DNA from: Pomphorhynchus laevis
Lineage: Eukaryota; Acanthocephala; Palaeacanthocephala; Echinorhynchida; Pomphorhynchidae
DNA length: 64,000 nucleotides
Assembly: GCA_012934845.2 (NCBI GenBank)
Contig: WNNJ02001998.1
Span: 40,386 to 104,385, forward strand
Direction of reading: 5' to 3'
Shown: positions 1-9,054 of the stretch, piece after piece
Layout: each line of letters opens with the position of its first letter
Numbering within the stretch: the stretch's first letter is position 1
The notes under the pieces: model-generated
Databases searched by the model: none
Seen by the model: only the letters and a program-made list of their open reading frames with translations
Told to the model about the DNA's origin: nothing
Program-made: the position numbers and the translations under genes

Positions 1-478
1 AGAAAGCCAATATCATTACATATTGTTGCAATTCTTAAAATTTCATTATTTAATGTATTATATTTTATATTATATGGTATGCATGAATGCTCATGCAAAA
101 ATATGTTTCTTGTAAATTTAAATATGTCATCTTTACGATATAAATTAATAGTAGTTTTTAATTGGTTAATTTAATGTTCATATCTAGATATTTACCTTCT
201 TTATCATTAATATTAGTTTTATTAAGAATAAGGCTACCTGAATAAATTTGTTCGCTTATTGAATAAAAATTATTAGAATTAAATACACATATATCATCAA
301 TGTATCGAAACATATATTTCATATATCTTTATAGTTTAGATTTAGTTTTTACACAGTTATGAACAAATTCATATTCTATAAAGCTTAAATACAAGTCAGC
401 TATAATTGGACTCCTATTATTTCCACCCATTGGAACACCTTTTACTTGTCTAAATATAGATGTCCCTACTTTTAAGTA
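1..478 (-). mobile_element. Penelope-like element fragment a
   Basis: This stretch matches the reverse-transcriptase ORF at 5751-6797 almost base for base, covering the equivalent of about 5813-6286. On the minus strand it encodes the palm motif B (GVPMGG) and the YIDD-type catalytic region. The frame is broken by small indels, and the copy ends abruptly at about 478 where similarity to the intact copy stops. It runs off the left edge of the window. It is a dead fragment; the family assignment rests on the RT of the intact copy. Confidence 0.8.
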
Positions 479-745
479 GTAAAAAAGTAAGTAACAAACG
501 AAATATATACACAATATACCACAAAAGAAAAAATGATTAAAATTAAAATATCAATTAATGAGTAAAATGAACATAGCAGATGAAGTACTTCAATTTTAAA
601 TCAAACAAACTGTTATCGCAATAGCAATTGATAAGCAAAAAATAATAAATTTTATTTAAAATAAAAGAAATATTTTCACAAATAAAGAGAAAATTGAAAT
701 AAAAGTAAAATTAGAGTGAAATAAAATTGTGATTTAACTCAATTA
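479..745. other. AT-rich spacer between Penelope fragments
   Basis: About 270 bp of AT-rich DNA separates two same-strand Penelope fragments. I see no ORF, no repeat of other window sequence and no splice-bounded exon in it. Confidence 0.5.
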
Positions 746-1265
746 ATATTTTATATTGTATGGTATGCATGAATACTCATGCAAAAATATGTTTCTTGTA
801 AATTAAAATATGTCATCTTTACGAGATAAATTAATAATAGTTTTAATTGATGTTAATTTAATGTTCATATCTAGATATACACCTTCTTTATCATTAATAT
901 TGGTTTTGTTAAGAATAAGGCTTTCTGGATAAATGTGCTCACTAATTGAATAAAAATTATTAGAATTAAATATACATATATCATCAATGAATCGAAACAT
1001 ATATTTCATATATTTATATTGTTTAGATTTAGTTTTTACACAGTTATGAACAAATTCATATTCTATAAAGCTTAAAAAAAGGCAGCTATAATTGGGCTAC
1101 TATTACATCCCATTGGAACACCTTTAATCTGTCTAAATGTAGATGTCCCTACTTTTAAATAATTTTGATTTATCAAAATATTTAAGGATTCTATTAATTC
1201 AATTTTATCCATATATTTATATTTACTTGATGGTTTAATTTTTGTTAGATAGGCGTTATATTATA
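746..1265 (-). mobile_element. Penelope-like element fragment b
   Basis: A second partial copy of the 5751-6797 RT, equivalent to about 5873-6382, in the same orientation as fragment a. It retains the catalytic-loop region (a FRFIDDI variant of the intact copy's YIDD) and the downstream GVYLDMNIKL motif. The frame is interrupted near motif B, so it cannot encode a working RT. Its two ends differ from those of fragment a, so the two are separate truncation products. Confidence 0.8.
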
Positions 1266-1304
1266 GCATATAAAGGAGCAAATATTACCTCCTAAAGGGA
1301 TAAT

Positions 1305-1554
1305 ATTACCTCCCATTGGAACACCTTTTACTTGTATAACTATAGATGTCCCTACTTTTAAATAATTTTGATTTATTAAAATATTTAAGGCTTCTGTTAA
1401 TTAAATTTCATCCAATATTTATATTTACTTGATGGTAGGCGCCCTTTAGATATGCGTTATAGTTATTATAACATAAATATGTATATATTTTTCGAATATA
1501 AGATAAATTAATTTTTCTAACGCTTATTTATCATCTGCTTGATCTAAATTTGTA
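1305..1554 (-). mobile_element. Penelope-like element fragment c
   Basis: A third same-strand partial copy, equivalent to about 6228-6480 of the intact Penelope RT, restarting at the motif B sequence after about 40 bp of unrelated DNA. It is more diverged than a and b. The three fragments overlap in the part of the RT they carry, so they are not one element split by insertions. They form a head-to-tail cluster, an arrangement known for Penelope-like elements. Confidence 0.7.
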
Positions 1555-1672
1555 TGAATTAATATTTAGATTTAGCTAAATCTAATTTATAATGTTGCAG
1601 TATCGGATGTTTCATGAAATATAAAAATCAGACATCATTTAAATATGCAACAGAAATTCATATGATACTTAC

Positions 1673-1876
1673 CGGACTGACAACTAAAGAAGGTACTGTA
1701 GACTGCGTAAATAATGTTAGCTGATTTGTTGATTTCGGTGATAAAGCGTTGGTAATAATCTGTTTTGATTTTCCTTGTTTTAGCGCAAATATGCGCATTT
1801 TAAAACTAGAAATCGTAAACGCTTGTACCATTGATGGACAATCGACAAAAACACTAATTCGATCGCTCCCGGATAT
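1673..1876 (-). CDS. Host gene exon 5 of those visible
   Basis: This 204-bp exon has 68 codons, begins and ends in phase 0, and is open throughout. The acceptor reads TACTTAG before the exon and the donor is GTAAGTATC, a near-consensus 5' splice site. The peptide starts ISGSDRISVFVDCPS and ends STVPSLVVSP. The last codons are serine/threonine-rich. Further exons must lie left of the window or beyond the Penelope cluster. The function is unknown. Confidence 0.7.
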
Positions 1877-3095
1877 CTAAGTATTTAGAGATAATAAACC
1901 TTTATATTAAACGTAACATTTAGGCATAAAGAAAAAATTAGTTTATTCTTAATGGATGACGCTATCATTACATCTCTATATTTCTGGTATAACTAATAAA
2001 ATTAATTATTTAAAGATAATAAACATGTACATTAAAGAAATTAAAACTGCAAATTGCATAAAGTATTGGTTTTACTAGCATCAATAATTAACGAAGGCCT
2101 CGTTGTAAGGAAACAACTGTTTATGGTTAACGGGTAACACCGTCATGAAATGTCAATATTTTCGGTCACAACAAATTACTGAACGCGAGCAAATGTTGAT
2201 TACTAAAATATCAAACTATCGACAATGTGTCCAAATCATTAGATAATAGTCATTACATAATAGTTGACTAATTATCGGTGATAATTAGTTAACTATTAAG
2301 ACGAAAATTATAATTCAGATCAGCTAACTGAGCCAACGTATTTTATAAAAAAATAAAGCTCAATCAAATTTAAATTATTAAATAATCTTAAATAATAAAT
2401 AATTGTTTTATAATTTATATCAAGATAAAATTTAAAAAAAATATATATAAAAATAAACAAATAAAAATAAATAAATAAATATAATATATAGTTGAAATTT
2501 ATATAAGACTTATCAACCGCTGTTTCAGTTAGAATAAAGATAATTTCTATAAAATTTTAGGTGTATATGTGTACGATATTTATGTACACATTTTATGCAT
2601 TTATGTATGTAAAAGGAAAAAGTTTTGTTTAACTTTCGATATATTTATCATATTTATTTTAAATGTAATAATTATATTATTACAAAAAGTTATAATATAA
2701 ATGTTATATATTATTTAAATGTAATTCATTATATTTATTACATTTTTTATTTATTAAATTTATAACATAAATAAATTTTGGTAAAGAGCTAGACCAGAAA
2801 AATTGCTCATTCGTAATTTTCAAATGTTAGTATTAAAATGTTCGTGTTCTTTTGTCAGTTGGATAAGCTAACCGCTTAATAATTTATAGTGTTGGTTTTT
2901 AACGTTTATTTTAAAGTTAATGTGTATAATGCCCAATGAATGTGGTACATTTATTCTTCGTTATATTAAAATGTCCGGTTAAAAATATCTAAAAATATCA
3001 CAAAAATGTATTTTTGTTTAAAGTAATTTTGTTCAAACTTATAAAACTTTGCAAAATCAAAATAGTTTAATAAAGTAAAATGTTAGTAACAATAC
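1877..3095 (-). other. Intron of host gene, AT-rich
   Basis: A 1219-bp interval between two phase-0 exons. It starts with GTATTG on the minus strand next to 3096 and ends with TTAG next to 1876. It is AT-rich with short simple runs at 2420-2490 and no recognisable mobile element or ORF. Confidence 0.55.
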
Positions 3096-3230
3096 CTGAG
3101 GTTTAAATGGAACCACAAATGAATTTGAATTTACAATTCTCTGATCTACTTCGAAGTGTTGACCAACGTACAAACCATCTTGAATAGAAACTTCTTTGGG
3201 TTCAAATGTCAAATTACCAACTTTGCATGT
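3096..3230 (-). CDS. Host gene exon 4 of those visible
   Basis: This 135-bp exon has 45 codons, is phase 0 at both ends and has no stop. The acceptor is TTTTTAAAG and the donor CAG|GTATTG. The peptide contains NLTFEPKEVSIQDGLYVGQ followed by a segment ending in VVPFKPQ. It lies 529 bp downstream, in gene order, of the Merlin insertion boundary at 3759. The product is not recognised. Confidence 0.72.
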
Positions 3231-3750
3231 CTTTAAAAAGCAATAATTTAAATGTAAATCAAACCGGAAAATTACAATCAGCTAAATAAAATGTTTAAAT
3301 TTTAAATTTTAATTTTTAAATTTTCGGCTACTTCCTTTGTCAATTACTTGCTAAACTACATGAGCAATAAAATACTCAGGTATTTACAAATAAGGTTAAA
3401 GTAAAAAAGACAAATAAGGTTAAAATTTATTCAAAAATCGTTTCATCTTCTTCAGTTATGACCAATGCACAAATTCAGTGCAACACATTGTCCCTTTTTG
3501 AATTATTAACTAATTCAAAAACAAATATTTTGTCTAACTCGGTTGAAAATTGTTAAATTAAAAACAAAATATTTTCAAGACAAAATACTTTAAAAACAAA
3601 ACACTTTTACAGCATAATACTTCAAATTAAATCTAATATCCAGTAAATCATTACATTTACCATCAAATCATTTAATTGAAAAATTCAATTAAATAATTTT
3701 AAACAATTAAAGATATCGATTAGATTCTTTTTAAAATTTTAAAATTTACA

Positions 3751-3758
3751 AAAAAATC
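3751..3758 (+). repeat. Merlin target-site duplication, left copy
   Basis: The 8-bp sequence AAAAAATC immediately precedes the terminal GGATCAG of the transposon. The same 8 bp follow its right end at 4924-4931. Merlin/IS1595-type transposases are known to make 8-9-bp duplications, so the match supports the element's boundaries. Confidence 0.85.
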
Positions 3759-3783
3759 GGATCAGAGGTAGAATTTTCCCCCC
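3759..3783 (+). repeat. Merlin left terminal inverted repeat
   Basis: Begins GGATCAGAGGTAGAATTTTC and ends in six C. Its reverse complement forms the right end at 4900-4923. A slightly diverged direct copy (GATCAGAGGTAAAATTTCC) follows at about 3788-3814, giving a doubled end. Confidence 0.88.
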
Positions 3784-3812
3784 TAGGCGATCAGAGGTAA
3801 AATTTCCCCCCC

Positions 3813-3832
3813 TAGATCACTACGAACAGCTA
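3813..3832 (+). repeat. 20-bp duplication of transposase start region
   Basis: TAGATCACTACGAACAGCTA occurs here in the 5' leader and again at about 3891-3910, inside codons 4-10 of the transposase. The leader therefore contains a short copy of coding sequence, most simply explained by a local duplication adjoining the doubled terminal repeat. Confidence 0.75.
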
Positions 3833-3880
3833 CTTTTTTTTCCTCCTAAACTATAAATAAAAAAAATTCAGATTTACCCC

Positions 3881-4771
3881 ATGGATAACCTAGATCACTA
3901 CGAACAGCTAATAATTAGCTCAACACAGCAAGATTTTATAGACCACTTGTTTGATTCAAGGTATTTAGTTCGGTCTATGAAATGCATTATCTGTGATACT
4001 TATATGAAGCTTAGTCTTTATAAACGTTCTATTGATGGATATGGTTGGAGGTGTTATAAGAATGGCTGCACAAACTTAAAAAAATACATTTCAATACGAA
4101 AGGGAAGTTTTTTTGATGGGTTTTCGATTGATATTAGAACTATTTTACGTGTGTTAATCAAGAAATGTGTGAAGCAGCCAACACACTCAATAATAGCCTC
4201 TAAAATTACATCGGATCGGACCATTAGAAAAATTTTTTATAAACTTAATAAGTTGATACCGGAAACTGATTTTAGTGAAGATAAACTTGGTGGCCCTGGA
4301 AAAATAGTGCAAATAGATGAAACCATGTTAAATTACAAGTGTAAGTCTCATCGTGGAAGATCTTACACAAACAGAACCGACGCTTTGTGTATTGTCGAGG
4401 TCGGGGATAAAATTGAAAGATCCTTTGCTAGAGTAATCGCGGATAAAGCACAAACCACTATTCTACCCATAATATCCTCACAAGTGCTTCCCCATTCGAC
4501 TATAATGACCGACGAGCACAAGTCGTATAGCAGATTAAATAAAAATGGATATGAACATAAGACAGTATGTCATAAATATAATTTTGTTGATAAAAATACT
4601 GGTGCTCATACTCAGTCTGTGGAGTCCTTTAACGGCCAAATAAAAAACGAAATAAAGAAGCAGAAAGGGGTATTAACTACATATAGACCCAATTTCCTTA
4701 AAGAGTTTTGTTTATTTTATAACAATCGTGAGAAATATCAGTATATAATTTTTGATTTAATAAAAGTTTAA
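3881..4771 (+). CDS. Merlin/ISXO2-like DDE transposase
   Basis: This 296-aa enzyme catalyses cut-and-paste transposition of the surrounding element. The N-terminal zinc ribbon has Cys35, Cys38, Cys58 and Cys63 (CIIC, then WRC-x4-C). The catalytic DDE-type core shows D146 in VQIDETML, D211 in IMTDEHKSY and E248 in THTQSVESFNG, the signature of the ISXO2/IS1595 group known in animals as Merlin. The length is near the usual 270-320 aa. The start at 3881 follows a long leader and is the first in-frame ATG. No break is visible. The C-terminus (FCLFYNNREKYQ) is the expected helical tail. Confidence 0.9.
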   Translation: MDNLDHYEQLIISSTQQDFIDHLFDSRYLVRSMKCIICDTYMKLSLYKRSIDGYGWRCYKNGCTNLKKYISIRKGSFFDGFSIDIRTILRVLIKKCVKQPTHSIIASKITSDRTIRKIFYKLNKLIPETDFSEDKLGGPGKIVQIDETMLNYKCKSHRGRSYTNRTDALCIVEVGDKIERSFARVIADKAQTTILPIISSQVLPHSTIMTDEHKSYSRLNKNGYEHKTVCHKYNFVDKNTGAHTQSVESFNGQIKNEIKKQKGVLTTYRPNFLKEFCLFYNNREKYQYIIFDLIKV

Positions 4772-4899
4772 TATGATTAACGATTTTTATTTATTTATTT
4801 ATTTTATTTATTTTTTTTAATTTATTTATGTATTTATTTTTTATTTTTTATTTTTTTATTTTTTATTTTTTTATTCATCAGAGGTAGAATTTTCCCCCC

Positions 4900-4923
4900 G
4901 GGGGAAAATTCTACCTCTGATCC
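4900..4923 (+). repeat. Merlin right terminal inverted repeat
   Basis: Exact reverse complement of the first 24 bp of the left end. It abuts a direct-orientation copy at 4878-4899, so the right end is a near-perfect 44-bp palindrome centred between CCCCCC and GGGGG. It is followed directly by the target duplication AAAAAATC at 4924-4931. Confidence 0.88.
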
Positions 4924-4953
4924 AAAAAATCTAATGAAAATTTTAAAATTTAC

Positions 4954-5383
4954 CTGGAAATAAAATTTCACAGTATCAATTAATTTGCAATTTGCAAGCA
5001 AAGTTGCGCTAGGTAGATGGTCGTTATCGTAGTAATTTATAAAGTGATTTTCCAAGGTGCACAAGAAATAGCAACACTCCATTGGGGCTATTTCACCTAG
5101 TAAACAAACAATTTTAAATTGGAACATAAAATTACACAAACTTTGAGATGGCTCAATTTTCAAATGATAAAAGCGATTCGGTAGCCATTGAATGAGAAAC
5201 GATTCAATTTTGCTACGATTTCGAATACATATAACCGACGTATATGTGATGTTTGATAATGAAAAATCTTGAATTAAAGTCACACATGTTGGGTAACTAA
5301 TAGCATCAGCCAAATCGTTATTCAATGCTTTATTTACAGAAATGACATTGTAGTACAAATCATTCACATATAGTTTCAGAAAT
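4954..5383 (-). CDS. Host gene exon 3 of those visible
   Basis: The largest visible exon at 430 bp: one base completes the codon shared with the previous exon, followed by 143 open codons. The acceptor is CTATTTAAG and the donor CAG|GTAAAT. The peptide starts FLKLYVNDLYYNVISVNKAL and is rich in aromatic and aliphatic residues, with eight cysteines. It has no obvious transmembrane helix or known catalytic motif that I can name. An open frame continues past the true exon end into intron and Merlin sequence, but the splice donor and the phase match to the 3096-3230 exon define the end used here. Confidence 0.75.
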
Positions 5384-5431
5384 CTTAAATAGACAAAGTG
5401 AATCCACAAAATATAAAGAACACTAAATTAC

Positions 5432-5538
5432 CTTTGTTTCTGTACATTAACTTGCTCAGTTATCTCAAAAGTAACATCATTCTGTGGGTAACTGATGATG
5501 CGACAGTCTGCACAAAAAAGTGCACTGTCTTTTTGTAG
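5432..5538 (-). CDS. Host gene exon 2 of those visible
   Basis: A 107-bp exon with 35 codons plus two bases (AG) that join the A at 5383 to make an Arg codon. The acceptor is GATTTTTAG and the donor AAAG|GTAATT. The peptide includes a CADC motif (DSALFCADCRIISYPQ). The intron to the next exon is only 48 bp, typical of compact insect-type introns. Confidence 0.73.
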
Positions 5539-5750
5539 CTAAAAATCATATAATAAAGAGAATAAATTATCAGTCATCAGATATAAGGTTTCGAATATCA
5601 GGTTTCGTCACCTATTTCTCAAACCAGCACAACTGCGGAGTCGAATAAAATACATAAATACATAAGTTATTTGTATTATTTTCATTTGTTAAAGTAAAAT
5701 ATCTTAATGATTAAAATATCTTGAAATATCTTGAAAATTAATATATTTTA

Positions 5751-6797
5751 CTATTTTCTGTTTGATTTTATTTTTAAATATGTATCTATTAAATTATTTA
5801 AATGATTTTGAAGAAAGCCAATATCATTACATATTGTTGCAATTCTTAAAATTTCATTATTTAATGTATTATATTTTATATTATATGGTATGCATGAATG
5901 CTCATGCAAAAATATGTTTCTTGTAAATTTAAATATGTCATCTTTACGATATAAATTAATAGTAGTTTTAGTTAATGTTAATTTAATGTTCATATCTAGA
6001 TATACACCTTCTTTATCATTAATATTGGTTTTGTTAAGAATAAGGCTTTCTGGATAAATGTGCTCACTAATTGAATAAAAATTATTAGAATTAAATACAC
6101 ATATATCATCAATGTATCGAAACATATATTTCATATATTTATATTGTTTAGATTTAGTTTTTACACAGTTATGAACAAATTCATATTCTATAAAGCTTAA
6201 AAACAAGTCAGCTATAATTGGGCTACTATTACCACCCATTGGAACACCTTTTACTTGTCTAAATATAGATGTCCCTACTTTTAAATAATTTTGATTTATC
6301 AAAATATTTAAGGATTCTATTAATTCAATTTTATCCATATATTTATATTTATTTGATGGTTTAATTTTTGTTAGATAGGCGTTATAATTATTATAACATA
6401 TATATGTATATCTTTTTCCGAATATAAGGTTAATTAATTTTACTAACGCTTCTTTAATATCTACTAAATCTAGATTTGTATAAAGCGTACTAAAATCGTA
6501 TGTATTTATATTCTGAAAATTTATTCCTTTTGTCTGTTCTAAAAATTCTTTTGTAGAATTAATACTGAAATAGTGTTTTATACCAGTATTAATTTCGATT
6601 ACCTTGCAATATTTTTTAAAGTGTGCTTTAATTACTTTAAGTATTTTATTCATATAGACAGAAAGTGGTTTTAATGTACATTTAAACGCACTACATATGA
6701 ACCTAGGTTTTATTGGATTTTTATGTAATTTTGGATTCCAATATAATATAGGTATAGTTTTATTATCTGATTCAACCTTTATACCCTTTTTATCCAT
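5751..6797 (-). CDS. Penelope-like reverse transcriptase, shortened
   Basis: A 348-aa RT of the Penelope-like (telomerase-related) class. Visible motifs in order are the fingers signature PILYWNPKLHKNPIKPRFI, motif A YDFSTLYTNLDL, motif B FRQVKGVPMGGNSSP, motif C RYIDDICVFN and the following GVYLDMNIKL. Full Penelope proteins are usually 700-900 aa. This one lacks the N-terminal extension, and the C-terminal GIY-YIG endonuclease is not visible before the stop or just after it. It lies in a host intron between exons 5432-5538 and 6885-6982. It is probably a 5'-truncated copy with an open RT core; activity is doubtful. Three more partial copies lie at 1-1554 and one at 48294-48514. Confidence 0.85.
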   Translation of the reverse strand: MDKKGIKVESDNKTIPILYWNPKLHKNPIKPRFICSAFKCTLKPLSVYMNKILKVIKAHFKKYCKVIEINTGIKHYFSINSTKEFLEQTKGINFQNINTYDFSTLYTNLDLVDIKEALVKLINLIFGKRYTYICYNNYNAYLTKIKPSNKYKYMDKIELIESLNILINQNYLKVGTSIFRQVKGVPMGGNSSPIIADLFLSFIEYEFVHNCVKTKSKQYKYMKYMFRYIDDICVFNSNNFYSISEHIYPESLILNKTNINDKEGVYLDMNIKLTLTKTTINLYRKDDIFKFTRNIFLHEHSCIPYNIKYNTLNNEILRIATICNDIGFLQNHLNNLIDTYLKIKSNRK

Positions 6798-6884
6798 TAT
6801 AGAACAGTGACTTGTGATAAATAAATAAAGTGACTTGATAAATAAGGATCTGTTTTAATGTAAAATTTTCGTAAAATAAGATAC

Positions 6885-6982
6885 CTGTAAACGCAATTGG
6901 AACGATTTTGATGAATTATTTATTATTTGTAACCGACCTTTGTATTCACCATTGTTATCCTGTAGATATACAGCGAGAGGAA
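6885..6982 (-). CDS. Host gene exon 1 of those visible
   Basis: A 98-bp exon: two bases completing a codon from an upstream exon, then 32 open codons. The acceptor is AAATTATTTAG and the donor CAG|GTATCTT. The peptide begins PLAVYLQDNNGEYKGRLQ and looks like part of a beta-sandwich. Upstream exons are not found between here and the R2-type LINE and may lie beyond it. Confidence 0.7.
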
Positions 6983-7120
6983 CTAAATAATTTTAAAATT
7001 AGTATTAATTTTGTAAAAGCTCCCTAACAGAGACTTCCAAATGCCAATTTAATGTTTAAAAATTATTGAATTAAAATTATTTGAAATTATTATTATTATT
7101 AATAATAATATTTATTATTA

Positions 7121-9054
7121 ATAAATATTATTAATAATTGAGTAGTACTGAACCACGTATCCAAAGATATCACTTCTGTTTGTAACAATTTTCAACTTTG
7201 TGCGGGTCAGCGATGTGGAACGGAAGTGGCGGTTCACACAATGCGAGAGGCATTTGAAAAGACACCAGACTCATGTATACTCCTGATAGACGCGAAAAAT
7301 GCATTCAACCAAATAAACAGAAATCTGGCACTCAGAAATATAAAATATATTTGTCCATCCCTGGATAAAATCCTACATAACACATATGGACGCACATCCG
7401 ATCTGGTCGTGAATGGTACGGTACTACACTCCGCCGAAGGCTTTACGCAGGGTGATCCTCTAGCAATGGCAGCTTTTGCCCTGGCGTCCATTCCTCTGAT
7501 CAACCGTTTAAAGGAAGTGGCGCCGGGTGCGAAACACGTTTGGTATGCTGATGACGGGGGATGCGTCGGCACAATAGCAGAATTGGAAAAAATATGGAAA
7601 GAGCTACAGAGATGTGGTCCATCCTTTGGATACTTCATCAATCCCCGGAAGTGTACACTATTAGCTCATAAAGATTTAGTTGAAAATGCTGCAGTTGCTT
7701 TAACTCAACAAGGAGTTGCTATGAGGAAGGATGGAGTTAAATATCTAGGAAGTTTTATTGGAGAATATGATTTTGTGCACAACAAATGTTCAGATTTAGT
7801 TGAGAAATGGAAGAATACTTTAGATAAACTACAAAGCGTTAGCACTCAGGAGGCTTTCGCTAGCTATCTACTTCTAACAAAGGCGATACAACCCAAATTA
7901 TCGTATATTGAACGTACGTGCTATATGCAACAAGCGTGGTTAAAGCCATTCCACTCTAAGCTGTTCAATGATGTACTACCTGAAATGCTGGGATACATAG
8001 GTCAGGACAACGAAGCTGAGATGATAATATCACTCCCGAATCGTTTTGGAGGGCTGGGAATCATAAACCAATTAAGAACGTGCGGTTCAGAGTATGAAAA
8101 CTCGGTCAAGATTTGTAATCCCGCAATGAAAGGTCTAATAGGTGATGACTTGGAAACCCAGCAGAAGCAAATATACAAAGAAATCAAAGAATGTAACAAG
8201 AGAGAGACAGTACGATACAGGCAAAGTATAATAGAATTATCACCCAGAGATCTATTTACAATTTTTGAAAACGCGAGCAAAAGTGGAGCTTCGGCGTGGC
8301 TCAGCAGTAATCACGGAGCTAAAGATTTGTTCCTTAATACTCGCGAGTTTCACGATGCTCTGTTAGCTCGTTATGACTGGCAAACCTCGAATCATGGAAG
8401 GTGTGAATGCGGTAAAAGCAATGAAGTCGCACATATACTGTCTTGCAGAACTGGAGGAATGACATTTGTACGCCACAATAGCATTAAGAGTGAACTTGCG
8501 AATCAAATTCAAAAAGTATGTCGAAGGGTAATCCAAGAACCAATATTACAGAATGTACCCGAGACCACGTCATTTGAAGCAACATCGACGACTAGGGATC
8601 GTAATGCAAGGGCAGACATTGTGTGTAACGGCCTATTCGGACATGTGACGGAGCGGTCCTTCCTGGACATTTGCATTTTTAATAGTTTTGCTCCATCGTA
8701 TGCAACGAGTCACATGTCAAATCCCTTTGTATATCACGAGGAAAGGAAGAATGGCAAATACAAAGAACGTATAAACAGAATTGAGCGGGCTCATTTTCAT
8801 CCATTTGTTATGTCAACAACGGGTGGATTGGGAAACGCGGCTAACACTGTGTTAAAAAAGGTAGCATCAATGCATGCTTTGCAAGGACCACAGAATTACG
8901 CCGAGATAATACACACATACAGATGCCGTTTGTCGAGAATGATGGCTCGAGTAGTATCAATGTCCATGCAGGGCGTTTGTAGCCAGACGCTAGAATTGTA
9001 AAACATGACAAATCATAAATGTATTATTATTAATTTATCAATTTAAAAAAAAAA
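7121..9054 (+). mobile_element. R2-type (RLE) LINE, 5'-truncated
   Basis: A non-LTR retrotransposon copy ending in an A-rich tail at about 9045-9056. A 17-bp AT-rich sequence AATAATATTTATTATTA occurs at 7104-7120 and 9055-9071 and may be the target duplication, though low complexity makes this uncertain. The reading frame is open from 7142 to 9001, and the N-terminal part of the protein is missing, as expected from 5' truncation. A diverged second copy of the 3' half is at 48560-49215. Confidence 0.8.
7142..9001 (+). CDS. RT plus CCHC and restriction-like endonuclease
   Basis: The open frame of about 619 codons has no authentic start. It enters mid-RT with QLCAGQRCGTEVAVHTMREA, and an apparent start at 7226 is a GTG inside the domain. 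RT motifs are LLIDAKNAFNQINR (A), EGFTQGDPLAMA (B) and VWYADDGG (C, about residue 105 counted from 7226). The C-terminal part has a CxC..HxxxC finger (CECGKSNEVAHILSC), followed by RNARADIVCNG and SFLDICIFN. That order, CCHC then an R..D / D-type nuclease core, is the hallmark of R2/NeSL-type LINEs with a restriction-like endonuclease. These elements use target-primed reverse transcription and often target specific sites. The exact clade is not certain. Confidence 0.82.
   Translation, partial: VVLNHVSKDITSVCNNFQLCAGQRCGTEVAVHTMREAFEKTPDSCILLIDAKNAFNQINRNLALRNIKYICPSLDKILHNTYGRTSDLVVNGTVLHSAEGFTQGDPLAMAAFALASIPLINRLKEVAPGAKHVWYADDGGCVGTIAELEKIWKELQRCGPSFGYFINPRKCTLLAHKDLVENAAVALTQQGVAMRKDGVKYLGSFIGEYDFVHNKCSDLVEKWKNTLDKLQSVSTQEAFASYLLLTKAIQPKLSYIERTCYMQQAWLKPFHSKLFNDVLPEMLGYIGQDNEAEMIISLPNRFGGLGIINQLRTCGSEYENSVKICNPAMKGLIGDDLETQQKQIYKEIKECNKRETVRYRQSIIELSPRDLFTIFENASKSGASAWLSSNHGAKDLFLNTREFHDALLARYDWQTSNHGRCECGKSNEVAHILSCRTGGMTFVRHNSIKSELANQIQKVCRRVIQEPILQNVPETTSFEATSTTRDRNARADIVCNGLFGHVTERSFLDICIFNSFAPSYATSHMSNPFVYHEERKNGKYKERINRIERAHFHPFVMSTTGGLGNAANTVLKKVASMHALQGPQNYAEIIHTYRCRLSRMMARVVSMSMQGVCSQTLEL

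Larger units (their letters stand above)
3759..4923 (+). mobile_element. Merlin (ISXO2/IS1595-type) DNA transposon, complete
   Basis: A 1165-bp element bounded by 24-bp inverted repeats beginning GGATCAGAGGTAGAATTTTC and flanked by an AAAAAATC target duplication. It encodes one intact 296-aa DDE transposase (3881-4771). It sits in an intron of the host gene, in the opposite orientation, with its right end only about 30 bp from the splice donor of the 4954-5383 exon. Each end carries a second nearby copy of the terminal sequence (about 3788-3814 and 4878-4899). Perfect ends, matching duplications and an open ORF suggest a recent, possibly functional insertion. Confidence 0.88.
1673..6982 (-). 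other. Host protein-coding gene, partial, five exons visible
   Basis: Five minus-strand open blocks have canonical AG acceptors and GT donors, and phases that agree at all four junctions (0, 2, 0, 0 in transcript order). Together they give 324 codons without a stop. The gene begins before the 6885-6982 exon, whose first two bases complete a codon begun upstream. It continues past 1673, where a strong GTAAGT donor follows. The predicted protein is mostly beta-strand-like alternating hydrophobic sequence with scattered cysteines. I do not recognise the family. Introns contain a Merlin transposon and a Penelope-like RT. Intron presence, phase agreement and lack of similarity to any repeat here argue for a real host gene rather than a mobile element. 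Confidence 0.75.

Noticed and set aside
4834-4953. C-terminal extension of the 4834-5409 minus-strand frame (KIKNKK tail)
   Set aside because: This part reads through a splice donor at 4953 into intron and Merlin sequence; the phase match to the next exon shows the coding region ends at 4954.
7234-8280. Minus-strand frames opposite the R2-type LINE
   Set aside because: Antisense shadows of a 619-codon RT and endonuclease frame.
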